Shown here: in pieces, positions 9,061 through 17,801 of the stretch
Position numbering within the stretch: the stretch's first letter is position 1
Layout: the number at the start of each line of letters is the position of its first letter
Assembly (NCBI RefSeq): GCF_000507245.1
Contig: NC_023035.1
Coordinates: 2,523,570-2,587,569, forward strand
Length of the DNA: 64,000 nucleotides
Direction of reading: 5' to 3'
DNA from: Salinispira pacifica
GTDB taxonomy: Bacteria > Spirochaetota > Spirochaetia > DSM-27196 > Salinispiraceae
Position numbers and translations under genes: made by a program
The notes under the pieces: generated by a model
Told to the model about the DNA's origin: nothing
Databases searched by the model: none
What the model saw: the letters and a program-made list of their open reading frames with translations, nothing else

Positions 9061-10629
9061 TCAACGCTTAATACCCAGCACATTAAAGATGGGTATGGGT
9101 TCTTTCTTTCCTTTCACAGACACCGGTTTCAGCTCCTTCAGATGAAACCGGTCCCCCACAATGTCCCGGGTATGTGAGGAGATGATAATATCATTGGCGG
9201 TTGCAACACCCTCAAGCCGGGCCGCAACATTTACCGTATCGCTGATCACCGAATAATCCATGCGTCTGCTGCTTCCCAGGTTTCCAACCACCACAGGACC
9301 TGAGTTCATACCGATACTCACCCTGAGATGACTTGCTTCGCCGGTAAAAAACTTCCGGTTTTTATCCTGGATCAGATCCTGGATTTCCACGGCACAGGAC
9401 ACCGCATTTATGGCATCGTGATCGCCTTTGCCCATTGGCACGCCGAATGCTGCCATAATGCAGTCTCCGATCAGCTTATCAATGTATCCGCCGTACTTAA
9501 TCACCACTTCCAGACTTACCGAGAAAAAGTCATTGAGCACTTCAACAACGTATTCCGGATCTTTGCCCTCGGAGAAGGATGTGTAACCGGTAATATCCGC
9601 AAAAAAGATTGTGGCGTCTTTTTTTTCACCGCCGAGGCGGACGTTATCCGGATGCTCCATCAGCTGATGAACAATGTCCGTGGATAAATACCGGCTGAAC
9701 ATATCTTTCACCACCCGGCGCTCTTCGACGGCACTCTCCATCCGGGATTTCAGCTCCTGCTCCTGGGTTTGATCGGTGAACAGATAGGTGAGGCCCTCGA
9801 TTGATCCCCGGCTGGTCTTCAGGGGTGCAATATTCAGGGAATAGTCCATCTCCCGGCCGTCCGCTTCATACACGCCTTCCAGACCCAGTACGGGCCGACC
9901 GTTCTCGCTGACCTTCTTCACCTGGTTACGTACCTTGCGGCTCAGATCTTTGAGGAAGAGTTCTTCCATGGGTTTGCCCACATCCTCATCCCGGATTCCG
10001 AAGCTCTTCCCCGCTGAAGGATTAAAATATTTCAGCTTTCCCTGGGAATCGCTGGTTACCAGCAGATTAGTCATAGATGTGAACACATTGGTCTGATAGC
10101 GGTGCAGGCCCTCTATCTCTTTCAGCCGATCCTTCAGCTCCTGGAAGAGATCGATATTCTGAAGCATGCCGCTGGCCATTTTATTGAAGGAGTCGATAAA
10201 TGATAATCTGGCAGCACCGTAATGATCAGGCTGCCGTGAGTTCAGGAAGAGAAGCCCCATAACCTGGTCTCTACTCACCAGGGGAGAAGCGATTGCCGAT
10301 TTCATTTCAGGATGAAGAAAAATATCCCCGAAAAACGGCCCCCCGGGATTGTTAATCACCAGGGTTTCCCTGCTGTCCAGCAGAAAATTCACGCTTTCTC
10401 CGGACAACGGGAGTTGTTTCGGCAGATCATACCGGCCGCGGCGATGCAGCAGAGGCAGTTCTTCCTGCTTTTTTTTATCAGGATCCAGAACATATAATGC
10501 GGCGGCGTCCGAGCGGGTGACATCCAGAGCCTGTTCAACAAGCCCCCGGCTGACAGACTTCCGGCTCATGTCCTCACTGAGAACGTTTGTGGTACGAACC
10601 AGATCATATAAGATTGAAGTTTGCTGCAT
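9061..10629 (-). CDS. Class III adenylate cyclase with GAF and PAS sensor domains
   Basis: Cytosolic nucleotide cyclase of 522 residues: GAF domain about 20-155, PAS about 170-285, short coiled coil, then the cyclase catalytic domain 330-515. Metal-binding Asp345 (FFADITGYT) and Asp389 (KLIGD) are present. Lys385 and Asp444 (in SDTVN) occupy the adenine-specifying positions, and Asn447 and Arg451 the transition-state positions, so ATP is the predicted substrate. No membrane segment is seen, so the signal is probably internal (small ligand or redox in GAF/PAS). It lies head-to-head with a PilZ protein gene and upstream of the HEAT-repeat gene on its own strand. Confidence 0.92.
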   Translation of the reverse strand: MQQTSILYDLVRTTNVLSEDMSRKSVSRGLVEQALDVTRSDAAALYVLDPDKKKQEELPLLHRRGRYDLPKQLPLSGESVNFLLDSRETLVINNPGGPFFGDIFLHPEMKSAIASPLVSRDQVMGLLFLNSRQPDHYGAARLSFIDSFNKMASGMLQNIDLFQELKDRLKEIEGLHRYQTNVFTSMTNLLVTSDSQGKLKYFNPSAGKSFGIRDEDVGKPMEELFLKDLSRKVRNQVKKVSENGRPVLGLEGVYEADGREMDYSLNIAPLKTSRGSIEGLTYLFTDQTQEQELKSRMESAVEERRVVKDMFSRYLSTDIVHQLMEHPDNVRLGGEKKDATIFFADITGYTSFSEGKDPEYVVEVLNDFFSVSLEVVIKYGGYIDKLIGDCIMAAFGVPMGKGDHDAINAVSCAVEIQDLIQDKNRKFFTGEASHLRVSIGMNSGPVVVGNLGSSRRMDYSVISDTVNVAARLEGVATANDIIISSHTRDIVGDRFHLKELKPVSVKGKKEPIPIFNVLGIKR

Positions 10630-10708
10630 TTCAGATTTCTCCCATTATATACCTTAGTGGAGCGGAGAGAATAAATAAAGTCTTTTTCGGGAAATACGCA
10701 CTGGCAAC

Positions 10709-11479
10709 ATGATTCAATCTGTTTCATACTCAGTATATATGCGAAATGTGGCGAAAAAAGTGTTCTTCCTGTATCCCCATTCGGTGGTGCAGGGACAGAT
10801 GATTGATCTGCTTATCCAGTCCGAATTTGAGGTGGCGGTTCTCAAAGATCATCAAAGGGCCCTCCGGCTACTGAGCAAATTCCCCTCCTCCATTCTCTTT
10901 GTGAATATCGAGGAACATCTGTCCCAGGATGACTGGGAAGTTTTTATCCGCAACATAGTCCAGGGAAATTCGGTACATGACAGCCGTGTCGGGGTGATGG
11001 TATACAATCCCAATAAAGAACTGGCTCAGAAATATCTTATTGATATAGGTGTTCAATGCGGTTTCATCCAGCTCAAGCTGGGACTCACCGAAAGTGCGAA
11101 GATTGTCCTGAAAGCCCTCACCGCAAACGAAGCCAAGGGCGACAGGAAGTTTGTGCGGGTCAGCTGTCAGCCCGGGAAGGCAACCTTGAATATCAGAAGT
11201 CATCAGGACAATTTCAGAGGTGAAATCATGGACATCAGCTCTGCAGGCTTTGCTTGCGTGCTGGACGGTAACCCTGAAACCGGCACCGAGTTTGACGATA
11301 TGCAGCTGTCTCTCAGAGGGGCAATTATTCATGCCTCGGGCAAACTAATGGGAAAGCGCAGCGAGGAAGGCCAGGAGGTGATCTCGGTTATTATGTTCAG
11401 CGAGATCGACCGGGAAGTGAAGGGCAAAATCTATCAGTTTATTAGAAAAACTCTTCAGGCTGAGATTGACAGCATCTGA
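10709..11479 (+). CDS. PilZ-domain protein with receiver-like N-terminal domain
   Basis: The C-terminal half is a PilZ c-di-GMP-binding domain: RKFVR (146-150) is the RxxxR ligand loop and DISSAGF (175-181) the D/N-x-S-x-x-G strand. The first 130 residues form an alpha/beta domain with receiver-like layout (VFFLYPHS, SILFVNIEEH, GVMVYNP) but without the acidic pocket or phospho-acceptor Asp in the normal place, so it is probably a protein-interaction module. Divergent from the adenylate cyclase gene. The ATG at 10709 lacks a strong ribosome site; ATG 10739 is possible. Its output target is unknown; motility or secretion are the common roles of such proteins in spirochaetes. Confidence 0.85.
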   Translation: MIQSVSYSVYMRNVAKKVFFLYPHSVVQGQMIDLLIQSEFEVAVLKDHQRALRLLSKFPSSILFVNIEEHLSQDDWEVFIRNIVQGNSVHDSRVGVMVYNPNKELAQKYLIDIGVQCGFIQLKLGLTESAKIVLKALTANEAKGDRKFVRVSCQPGKATLNIRSHQDNFRGEIMDISSAGFACVLDGNPETGTEFDDMQLSLRGAIIHASGKLMGKRSEEGQEVISVIMFSEIDREVKGKIYQFIRKTLQAEIDSI

Positions 11480-11560
11480 ATATTTCAGTTTTACTTCAGG
11501 CTTCTCTGTGTATACGTTGGGACAAGGGGATTGAGCTGAACTTATCTGAGGCGGCAAGCT

Positions 11561-13477
11561 ATGGCAAAGGATCTACTATCTAAATGGACAAGCAATGACT
11601 CGGCAAACCTGTACGGCATTAAGGAATGGGGAGCCGGGTATTTCGATATTAACCCCGACGGGGAAGTAATAGTCAAAACCACAGTCAGCGGGAAAAAGGT
11701 CGAGGTAAGCCTCATGGACATCGTGTCCGGTTTAACCCAGCGGGGTACCCAGATGCCGGTACTTCTGAGACTGGAAAATCTCCTTGATAACCAGATCAGC
11801 CTGCTGAACAACCAGTTTGCAAAAGCAATTAAGGACGGCGGATATCAGGGCAATTATCGGGGGGTATTTCCCATTAAGGTGAACCAGCAGCAGCAGGTGA
11901 TCGAGGAAATAGCCCGTTTCGGGGAAAAATACCACCACGGCCTGGAGGCTGGAAGCAAGGCCGAGCTGATGGTGGCTCTGGCCATGATTCCATCCACAGA
12001 AAGCCTGATCATCTGCAACGGCTACAAGGATGCGGAGTTTTTTGATATGGGTCTGTATGCCACAGAGATGGGATATAAGTGCTTTTTTGTGATAGAGACC
12101 CCCAGCGAACTGCCCATTCTCATGGAACGGAGCAAGGCCCTGGGCATAGCCCCCCGTATCGGCGTGCGCCTGAAACTTTCCAGCCGGGCCGGAGGCCACT
12201 GGCAGGACAGCGGAGGAGACAACAGTCTCTTCGGGCTGACCACCTCGGAGATTATCGATATTATCGATCAGCTAAAGGCCGAGGATATGCTTTCATCCCT
12301 CCAGCTTCTTCACTATCACCTGGGAAGCCAGATCCCCAACATCCGTGATATCCGGAACGCGGTTCAGGAAACCGCCAGATTCTACACCGAGCTGGTACAG
12401 GAAGGAGCTCAAATGGGCTACCTTGATCTGGGGGGCGGCCTGGCGGTTGACTATGACGGCAGCCAGACCAATTACGTTCACAGCAAAAACTACACCCTGG
12501 GTGAGTACTGTACGGATATTGTGGAAGGTTTGCGTACCGTACTGGATGAACATGAAGTGGCCCATCCGAATATTGTCACCGAATCCGGCCGGGCTACGGT
12601 GGCCTATGCCTCGGTATTGCTGTTCAATGTGCTGGATGTCACCCGCCTGGAATCCCGCCCCCTGCCTGAAACCCTTCCGGAAGATGCGGATGAGATGCTG
12701 GTAAATCTGTGGGAAATTCTCGGCTATATGAATCTGAAAAACATGCAGGAGTGCTACAACGACGCTCTCTATTACCGCAGTGAGATCCGGGAACGGTTCA
12801 AGCATGGGCAGGTGAGCCTTCGTCACCGTGCTCTGGGGGAAAACATTTTTCTTCAGGTGATCGAGGAGATCTCCGCCAATCTGGGCAGACTGAAGCGGGT
12901 GCCCAAGGAGCTGGAAGGTTTGGATCAGGCTCTCTACGACATTTACTACTGCAATTTCAGCGTGTTTCAGAGTCTCCCCGATGCCTGGGCCATCGACCAG
13001 ATTTTCCCCATTATCCCCATACACCGCCACCGGGAGAAACCCGAACGTCAGGCGATCATCGGGGATATAACCTGCGATTCCGATGGGAAGATCGATAAAT
13101 TTGCAGACCTCCACGATGTGAAGCACACCATCTCCCTTCATGAACTGAAAGCCCATGAAGAGTATTATCTGGGAATCTTTCTGGTGGGAGCCTATCAGGA
13201 GACTCTGGGCGATCTTCATAACCTTCTGGGAGACACCAACATTGTATCCATTAGAATACAGGAAGACGGCAGTTTCGATATTCTCAGAGAAATTGAGGGG
13301 GACAGCGTGGCAGAAGTGATCAGCTACGTGGAGTACGACCCCAAGGATGTACAGAATCAGTTCCGGAAAAAGGCCGAACAGGCGGTTCGGTCGGGCAAAA
13401 TCAGCGTGCAGCGGCGGAAAACCATTGTGGAAAGTTATGAATCCAGTATGCGCGGGTACACCTATTTCGAACGATAA
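11561..13477 (+). CDS. speA: Biosynthetic arginine decarboxylase
   Basis: PLP-dependent decarboxylation of arginine to agmatine, the entry step to putrescine. At 638 residues it matches the SpeA family (fold III). The PLP lysine is Lys106 in GVFPIKVNQQ; further family blocks are LEAGSKAELM, LHYHLGSQIPNIRDIR, YLDLGGGLAVDYDGS and TESGRATVAYASVLLFNVL. GAGG lies ahead of the ATG. It is the first gene of a plus-strand operon with carboxyspermidine dehydrogenase, nspC and speB, spaced by 28 bp, overlap and 18 bp, so the whole route to putrescine and carboxyspermidine is encoded together. Confidence 0.97.
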   Translation: MAKDLLSKWTSNDSANLYGIKEWGAGYFDINPDGEVIVKTTVSGKKVEVSLMDIVSGLTQRGTQMPVLLRLENLLDNQISLLNNQFAKAIKDGGYQGNYRGVFPIKVNQQQQVIEEIARFGEKYHHGLEAGSKAELMVALAMIPSTESLIICNGYKDAEFFDMGLYATEMGYKCFFVIETPSELPILMERSKALGIAPRIGVRLKLSSRAGGHWQDSGGDNSLFGLTTSEIIDIIDQLKAEDMLSSLQLLHYHLGSQIPNIRDIRNAVQETARFYTELVQEGAQMGYLDLGGGLAVDYDGSQTNYVHSKNYTLGEYCTDIVEGLRTVLDEHEVAHPNIVTESGRATVAYASVLLFNVLDVTRLESRPLPETLPEDADEMLVNLWEILGYMNLKNMQECYNDALYYRSEIRERFKHGQVSLRHRALGENIFLQVIEEISANLGRLKRVPKELEGLDQALYDIYYCNFSVFQSLPDAWAIDQIFPIIPIHRHREKPERQAIIGDITCDSDGKIDKFADLHDVKHTISLHELKAHEEYYLGIFLVGAYQETLGDLHNLLGDTNIVSIRIQEDGSFDILREIEGDSVAEVISYVEYDPKDVQNQFRKKAEQAVRSGKISVQRRKTIVESYESSMRGYTYFER

Positions 13478-13505
13478 AATCAGGATAATGTAGAGGAGAC
13501 CGAAC

Positions 13506-14696
13506 ATGAGCAAGAGAGTACTGATAATCGGCGCAGGAGGCGTGGGACAGGTAGTGGCCCATAAATGTGCAATGAACTCCCATATTTTCGGAGAGATTAC
13601 CCTGGCTAGCCGAACCAAGTCCAAATGCGATGCCATCGCCCGGCAAATCGAACAGATGCACGGAAGAACCATCCGGACAGCGGCGCTGGATGCGGATGAT
13701 GTGTCTCAAACCGTGAAGCTGATCAATGAGGTTCAGCCGGACCTGGTGATGAATATCGCCCTCCCCTATCAGGATCTTCCCATTATGGATGCCTGTCTGG
13801 AAACCGGGGTTGATTATATGGACACCGCAAACTATGAACCCAAAGATACGGCAAAATTCGAATACAGCTGGCAGTGGAACTATGCCGAGCGCTTTGAGCA
13901 AAAGGGAATTATGGCCCTGCTGGGCAGCGGTTTCGATCCCGGTGTCACCAATGTGTTCACCGCATACGGTGCGAAACACTATTTTGATCAGCTCACTCAG
14001 CTGGATATTATCGATGTGAACGGCGGTGATCACGGAAAGCCCTTCGCCACAAACTTCAATCCGGAAATCAATATCCGCGAAGTGACCGCCCCCTGCAGGC
14101 ATTACGAAAACGGTTCGGTGGTGGAAACCCCCGCAATGACCATGTCCCGGGAGTTCACCTGCCCGGAAAATGTGGGGCGCTATACCATTTACCGCATGTA
14201 TCATGAAGAACTGGAATCCCTCACCCGGCATTATCCCCAGCTGCAGAAGGCCCAGTTCTGGATGAGCTTTTCCGACAACTACCTGAAGCATCTTGAGGTT
14301 CTCCAGAATGTGGGGATGACCAGAATTGATGAGGTGGATTTCAACGGCCAGAAGATTGTGCCTCTTCAGTTTCTGAAAGCAGTTCTCCCGGAACCTTCAA
14401 GTCTGGGACCGGACACCAAAGGAAAAACCTGCATCGGTACGGTGCTCAAAGGCCTGAAGGACGGAAAGGAACGGGAAGTGTATATTTACAATCTCTGCGA
14501 TCATCAGGACGCCTACCGGGAAGTGCGCAGCCAGGCCATCAGCTACACCACCGGCGTACCGGCGATGATCGGCGCAAAAATGATGCTGGAAAAGCACTGG
14601 CACAAGCCGGGCGTATGGAACATGGAACAGTTCGATCCCGATCCCTTCATGGATGAGCTGATGGTTCACGGACTTCCCTGGAAGGTGAGGGAATGA
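13506..14696 (+). CDS. Carboxynorspermidine/carboxyspermidine dehydrogenase
   Basis: Saccharopine-dehydrogenase-like NAD(P)H enzyme that condenses a diamine (putrescine here) with aspartate semialdehyde to carboxyspermidine. The N-terminal Rossmann loop is VLIIGAGGVGQVVAHKC; further family marks are LASRTKSKC, MNIALPYQDLPIMDAC, GVDYMDTANYE and LGSGFDPGVTNVF. At 396 residues it has the normal length. GAGGAG precedes the ATG, and its stop overlaps the nspC start (ATGA), so the two subunits of the pathway are translationally coupled. The function is set more by the speA-nspC-speB context than by sequence alone, because lysine-type saccharopine enzymes look similar. Confidence 0.92.
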   Translation: MSKRVLIIGAGGVGQVVAHKCAMNSHIFGEITLASRTKSKCDAIARQIEQMHGRTIRTAALDADDVSQTVKLINEVQPDLVMNIALPYQDLPIMDACLETGVDYMDTANYEPKDTAKFEYSWQWNYAERFEQKGIMALLGSGFDPGVTNVFTAYGAKHYFDQLTQLDIIDVNGGDHGKPFATNFNPEINIREVTAPCRHYENGSVVETPAMTMSREFTCPENVGRYTIYRMYHEELESLTRHYPQLQKAQFWMSFSDNYLKHLEVLQNVGMTRIDEVDFNGQKIVPLQFLKAVLPEPSSLGPDTKGKTCIGTVLKGLKDGKEREVYIYNLCDHQDAYREVRSQAISYTTGVPAMIGAKMMLEKHWHKPGVWNMEQFDPDPFMDELMVHGLPWKVRE

Positions 14697-15871
14697 TACG
14701 GGGAAACGGGTACGAACCCTTCCGGGGCTTTGATCCGGAGCGGGTGCCATCCCCGGCATACGTGGTGGACCGGGCGGCAATACGCCACAACCTGGGAATA
14801 CTGGACTCGGTAATGACCGAAAGCGGGGCAAAAATCCTTTTAGCCCTGAAGGGTTTCAGTATGTTCAGCCTTGCACCGGAAATTTCACGGGTTTTGAAGG
14901 GCACCACGGCGAGTTCCGTGCACGAAGCCCGTTTGGGCAGGGAGGAATTCGGCGGAGAGGTGCATGTGTATGCTCCGGCGTTCAAGGACGAGGAGATGCG
15001 GGTTCTCCTTGAAACCGCAGATCATATCGTATTCAACTCCTTCAGCGAATGGGAGCATCACCGGGAAAGCTGCCTGAAGGCTGCAGAAAACCGACCCGGA
15101 CTGGAATTCGGCATCAGGATCAACCCCCAGCACAGCGAAGGCAGCGTGGAACTGTATGATCCCTGCGCCCCCTACAGCCGCATGGGTGTGGTGAAATCCG
15201 AGTTCCGGCGAGATCTTCTTCAGGGGATCAGCGGGCTTCATTTCCACAGCCTCTGTGAACAGGGCTCTGAGCCTCTTGAGCGCACCCTGGAAGCGGTTAC
15301 CGCCAATTACGGGGATGTTCTGAAAACACTCAAATGGATCAACCTGGGAGGCGGACACCACATCAGCAAAGAAGACTACAACCGCCCCCTTCTGATCCGG
15401 CTCATTCGTGAACTGAAAGAGACCTACGATCTGGAAGTGTATCTTGAGCCCGGGGAGGCCATCGCCATTCACAGCGGCGTCCTGGTAACCACCGTACTGG
15501 ATACCCCGGTGAACGCAATGAACCTGGCGATTCTGGATACCTCAGCCACCTGCCACATGCCGGATGTGCTTGAGATGCCATACCGCCCCGACATTCTGGG
15601 CGCCGGACTCCCGGGAATGCAGCCCCACCTCTACCGGCTGGGCGGGCAGACCTGCCTTGCAGGGGATGTGATCGGCGATTACAGTTTTCCCCGTCCCCTT
15701 TCCCGGGGGCAGCGGCTGATATTCGATGATATGGCCCACTACACCATGGTAAAAAACACCACATTCAACGGTATTCCCCTTCCCTCAATATGTACGTACG
15801 ACAGCGACAGCGGTGAATATGAAGTGATCAGGGAATTCGGTTATGGTGATTTCCGTTCCAGACTCTCATAG
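14693..15871 (+). CDS. nspC: Carboxynorspermidine/carboxyspermidine decarboxylase
   Basis: PLP enzyme of the alanine-racemase-like fold that removes CO2 from carboxyspermidine or carboxynorspermidine. Lys53 in LLALKGFSMFSL is the cofactor lysine; HFHSLCEQG, WINLGGGHHIS, LEPGEAIAI and DTSATCHMPDVLE are family blocks, the last carrying the active-site Asp/Cys region. Length 392 is typical. It starts inside the last codons of the dehydrogenase gene (4-bp overlap) and is followed by speB after 18 bp. With agmatine-derived putrescine as substrate the end product would be spermidine, so no S-adenosylmethionine decarboxylase is needed. Confidence 0.95.
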   Translation: MIRGNGYEPFRGFDPERVPSPAYVVDRAAIRHNLGILDSVMTESGAKILLALKGFSMFSLAPEISRVLKGTTASSVHEARLGREEFGGEVHVYAPAFKDEEMRVLLETADHIVFNSFSEWEHHRESCLKAAENRPGLEFGIRINPQHSEGSVELYDPCAPYSRMGVVKSEFRRDLLQGISGLHFHSLCEQGSEPLERTLEAVTANYGDVLKTLKWINLGGGHHISKEDYNRPLLIRLIRELKETYDLEVYLEPGEAIAIHSGVLVTTVLDTPVNAMNLAILDTSATCHMPDVLEMPYRPDILGAGLPGMQPHLYRLGGQTCLAGDVIGDYSFPRPLSRGQRLIFDDMAHYTMVKNTTFNGIPLPSICTYDSDSGEYEVIREFGYGDFRSRLS

Positions 15872-15889
15872 CCGGGAACAGGAGGAGAT

Positions 15890-16876
15890 ATGAATCGGAA
15901 GCAGCCGAAGATTCAAAAAGACGGCAGGGAAACAGCCGGCAAATCATCTGATGGAAGCTTTCCCGGGTATGACGGGGAAGTATTCCTGGAGAGCGAAACC
16001 GGCAGACCCGATTCCCGGAAGTGCCGCTTTCATATTCTGCCCTTCCCGTTCGAAGCCTCGGTATCTTACGGCGGCGGCACCCGAAGAGGGCCGGAGGCAA
16101 TTATTGAGGCCAGCCAGCAGCTGGAACTCTACGACGGAATCAGTTTTCCCGGCGAGGCGGGGATATTCACCCATCCAAGCGTGAGGGTGCCGGAACAGGA
16201 GCACCCCGGTGACGGGGACGTTCAGCACTGCTTTGAAGATGCCGGCAACCGTGTGGAACAAATCCTGCAGTCGTCGGCAATCCCGGTGACCCTGGGTGGA
16301 GAGCACAGCATCAGCTATGCCCCTCTTCAGGCCCTGAAACGTCACTATTCCCCCCGAAACATCGGAATTGTGCAAATCGACGCTCATGCAGACCTCCGCC
16401 TTGCCTATGAGGGGCGGGTCTGGTCCCACGCATCGGTGATGCGGAGGCTGGCAGACCAGGGGTTTCCGATTCTCCAGCTGGGAGTACGGGCTCTCTGCAG
16501 GGAGGAAAGGGACTACCGGGATTCTGCAGAGAATATCGTCTATTACGACGCCCGGGAACTCATCGAACAGGATATCAGAAATATCCGTTTGCCCGAGGAG
16601 TTTCCCGAGCTGCTGTATCTGAGCATAGATCTGGATGGTTTGGATCCGTCAATCATGCCGGCAACCGGCACTCCTGTTCCCGGCGGTCTGGGCTGGTATC
16701 AGACCCTCGATCTCCTTGCTTCGATCATCGCTCAGCGCCATGTGGCGGGGCTGGACATGGTTGAGCTGGCTCCCATGGATCAGGGTCATGCATGGAATTA
16801 TACGGCTGCACAGCTGCTGTACTCGGTACTTGGTCTGATACAACGGCTGAACCCCGGGAAAAGCGAAGGCCTATGA
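15890..16876 (+). CDS. speB: Agmatinase
   Basis: Ureohydrolase converting agmatine to putrescine and urea. The binuclear manganese site is present: GGEHS (136-140), IDAHADLR (163-170) and SIDLDGLDPSIMP near residue 244. The N-terminal 40 residues (MNRKQPKIQKDGRETAG onward) are an extra polar extension compared with most agmatinases of about 300 residues. GGAGGAG lies ahead of the ATG. Its position directly behind speA and nspC argues for agmatinase rather than arginase or formimidoglutamase. Its stop overlaps the start of the HDOD gene by 4 bp (ATGA). Confidence 0.94.
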   Translation: MNRKQPKIQKDGRETAGKSSDGSFPGYDGEVFLESETGRPDSRKCRFHILPFPFEASVSYGGGTRRGPEAIIEASQQLELYDGISFPGEAGIFTHPSVRVPEQEHPGDGDVQHCFEDAGNRVEQILQSSAIPVTLGGEHSISYAPLQALKRHYSPRNIGIVQIDAHADLRLAYEGRVWSHASVMRRLADQGFPILQLGVRALCREERDYRDSAENIVYYDARELIEQDIRNIRLPEEFPELLYLSIDLDGLDPSIMPATGTPVPGGLGWYQTLDLLASIIAQRHVAGLDMVELAPMDQGHAWNYTAAQLLYSVLGLIQRLNPGKSEGL

Positions 16877-17727
16877 GCAGCTATTCTGCGATCATGAAAA
16901 GTCTGCCCATCATGCCGGATACCGCTGTGAGAGTTATCAACTTGGCAAATGATGAATCGGATATCGATTTCAGAGATCTGGAAGATATCATCAAGGTGGA
17001 CTCAGGATTGACCAGCAAAGTTCTCAGAGTGGCAAACTCAAGTCTGTATGCCCGGGAAGGGCTGATCGCCGATCTGCACACGGCAATTTCCATGCTCGGT
17101 TTCAAAAACATCCGCAATCTGGTGGTACTTGTCACCGCCTCATCGGTTTTTCATCGTAACACCGTCAGTACATTCTTCCGGAAGTATTGGAAACACGGCA
17201 TTATCTCTGCCTTCGCAGCCCGGGAGGTGGCCCGGAAGGTGAACCGTGTAGATCTTGCCGAGGAAGCATTTCTTGCAGCCCTTTTGAGCAATATCGGACA
17301 GGCCGCCCTCTTCTACCACAACCGTGAGGAATATGAGGAGATCTACAGGAGATGGATCTCGGAAGGTGAATCGCTTGTGGAGCTGGAGGAGCTGAGTTTC
17401 GGTACAAATCATCGCCTGGTGGGGTCAGAAATTCTGAAAAACTGGAATTTCCCGGATCTCTACGCCCATGCTGCCCGGGAGCATCTCCGGGAAAATATCA
17501 CCAGCCCTCATAAGATGCTGATCATCATCGTAAGCACAGGGAATTTCCTGGCTGAGAATTATCTGTTCCGCCTGACCCATCCAAGATCCCTTGGGGAGCT
17601 GAAGCATTACTTTCCGCTCATGGGGCTCACCCCGGCCGGAATCCAGGGGCTTCAGCAGCAGGTGCAAAACGGTATGGAAAACGACAGCTTGTACGCTGGG
17701 GTGAAGGATCTGTTCGGATTAGGGTAA
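16873..17727 (+). CDS. HDOD-domain signalling protein
   Basis: A 284-residue protein that is almost entirely a HDOD domain: LPIMPDTAVRVINLAND, DIIKVDSGLTSKVLRVANS, AISMLGFKNIRNLVVLV, and the helical second half with AFLAALLSNIGQAALFYHN. HDOD proteins lack the metal-binding HD pair of true phosphohydrolases and act as regulatory scaffolds. The start is taken at 16873, where the ATG overlaps the speB stop, rather than an upstream in-frame ATG at 16792 inside speB. Co-translation with polyamine enzymes is unusual and may simply reflect read-through, since no second signalling domain is attached. Confidence 0.87.
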   Translation: MSSYSAIMKSLPIMPDTAVRVINLANDESDIDFRDLEDIIKVDSGLTSKVLRVANSSLYAREGLIADLHTAISMLGFKNIRNLVVLVTASSVFHRNTVSTFFRKYWKHGIISAFAAREVARKVNRVDLAEEAFLAALLSNIGQAALFYHNREEYEEIYRRWISEGESLVELEELSFGTNHRLVGSEILKNWNFPDLYAHAAREHLRENITSPHKMLIIIVSTGNFLAENYLFRLTHPRSLGELKHYFPLMGLTPAGIQGLQQQVQNGMENDSLYAGVKDLFGLG

Positions 17728-17740
17728 CTCTCGCCCCCCT

Positions 17741-17780
17741 TTCCGATCCGACCCGTTCCGAGGCGTTCCGATCCGACCCG
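17741..17780. repeat. Two 15-bp direct repeats, period 25 bp
   Basis: TTCCGATCCGACCCG occurs at 17741-17755 and again at 17766-17780, in the short gap between the convergent HDOD and MATE genes. A further partial unit (ATCCGA) follows. The DNA strand has no start or terminator signature, so this looks like a small tandem duplication rather than a functional site. Confidence 0.8.
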
Positions 17781-17801
17781 ATCCGATACTTTCCCCGGCT
17801 T

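Noticed and set aside
10644-10649. Perfect TATAAT on the minus strand ahead of the adenylate cyclase gene
   Set aside because: No acceptable -35 at 16-18 bp, and the start point would fall on the ribosome site, leaving it untranscribed.
12293-14291. Long open frames on the minus strand opposite speA and the dehydrogenase gene
   Set aside because: They mirror the strong codon bias of verified genes, have no family motifs and no ribosome sites.
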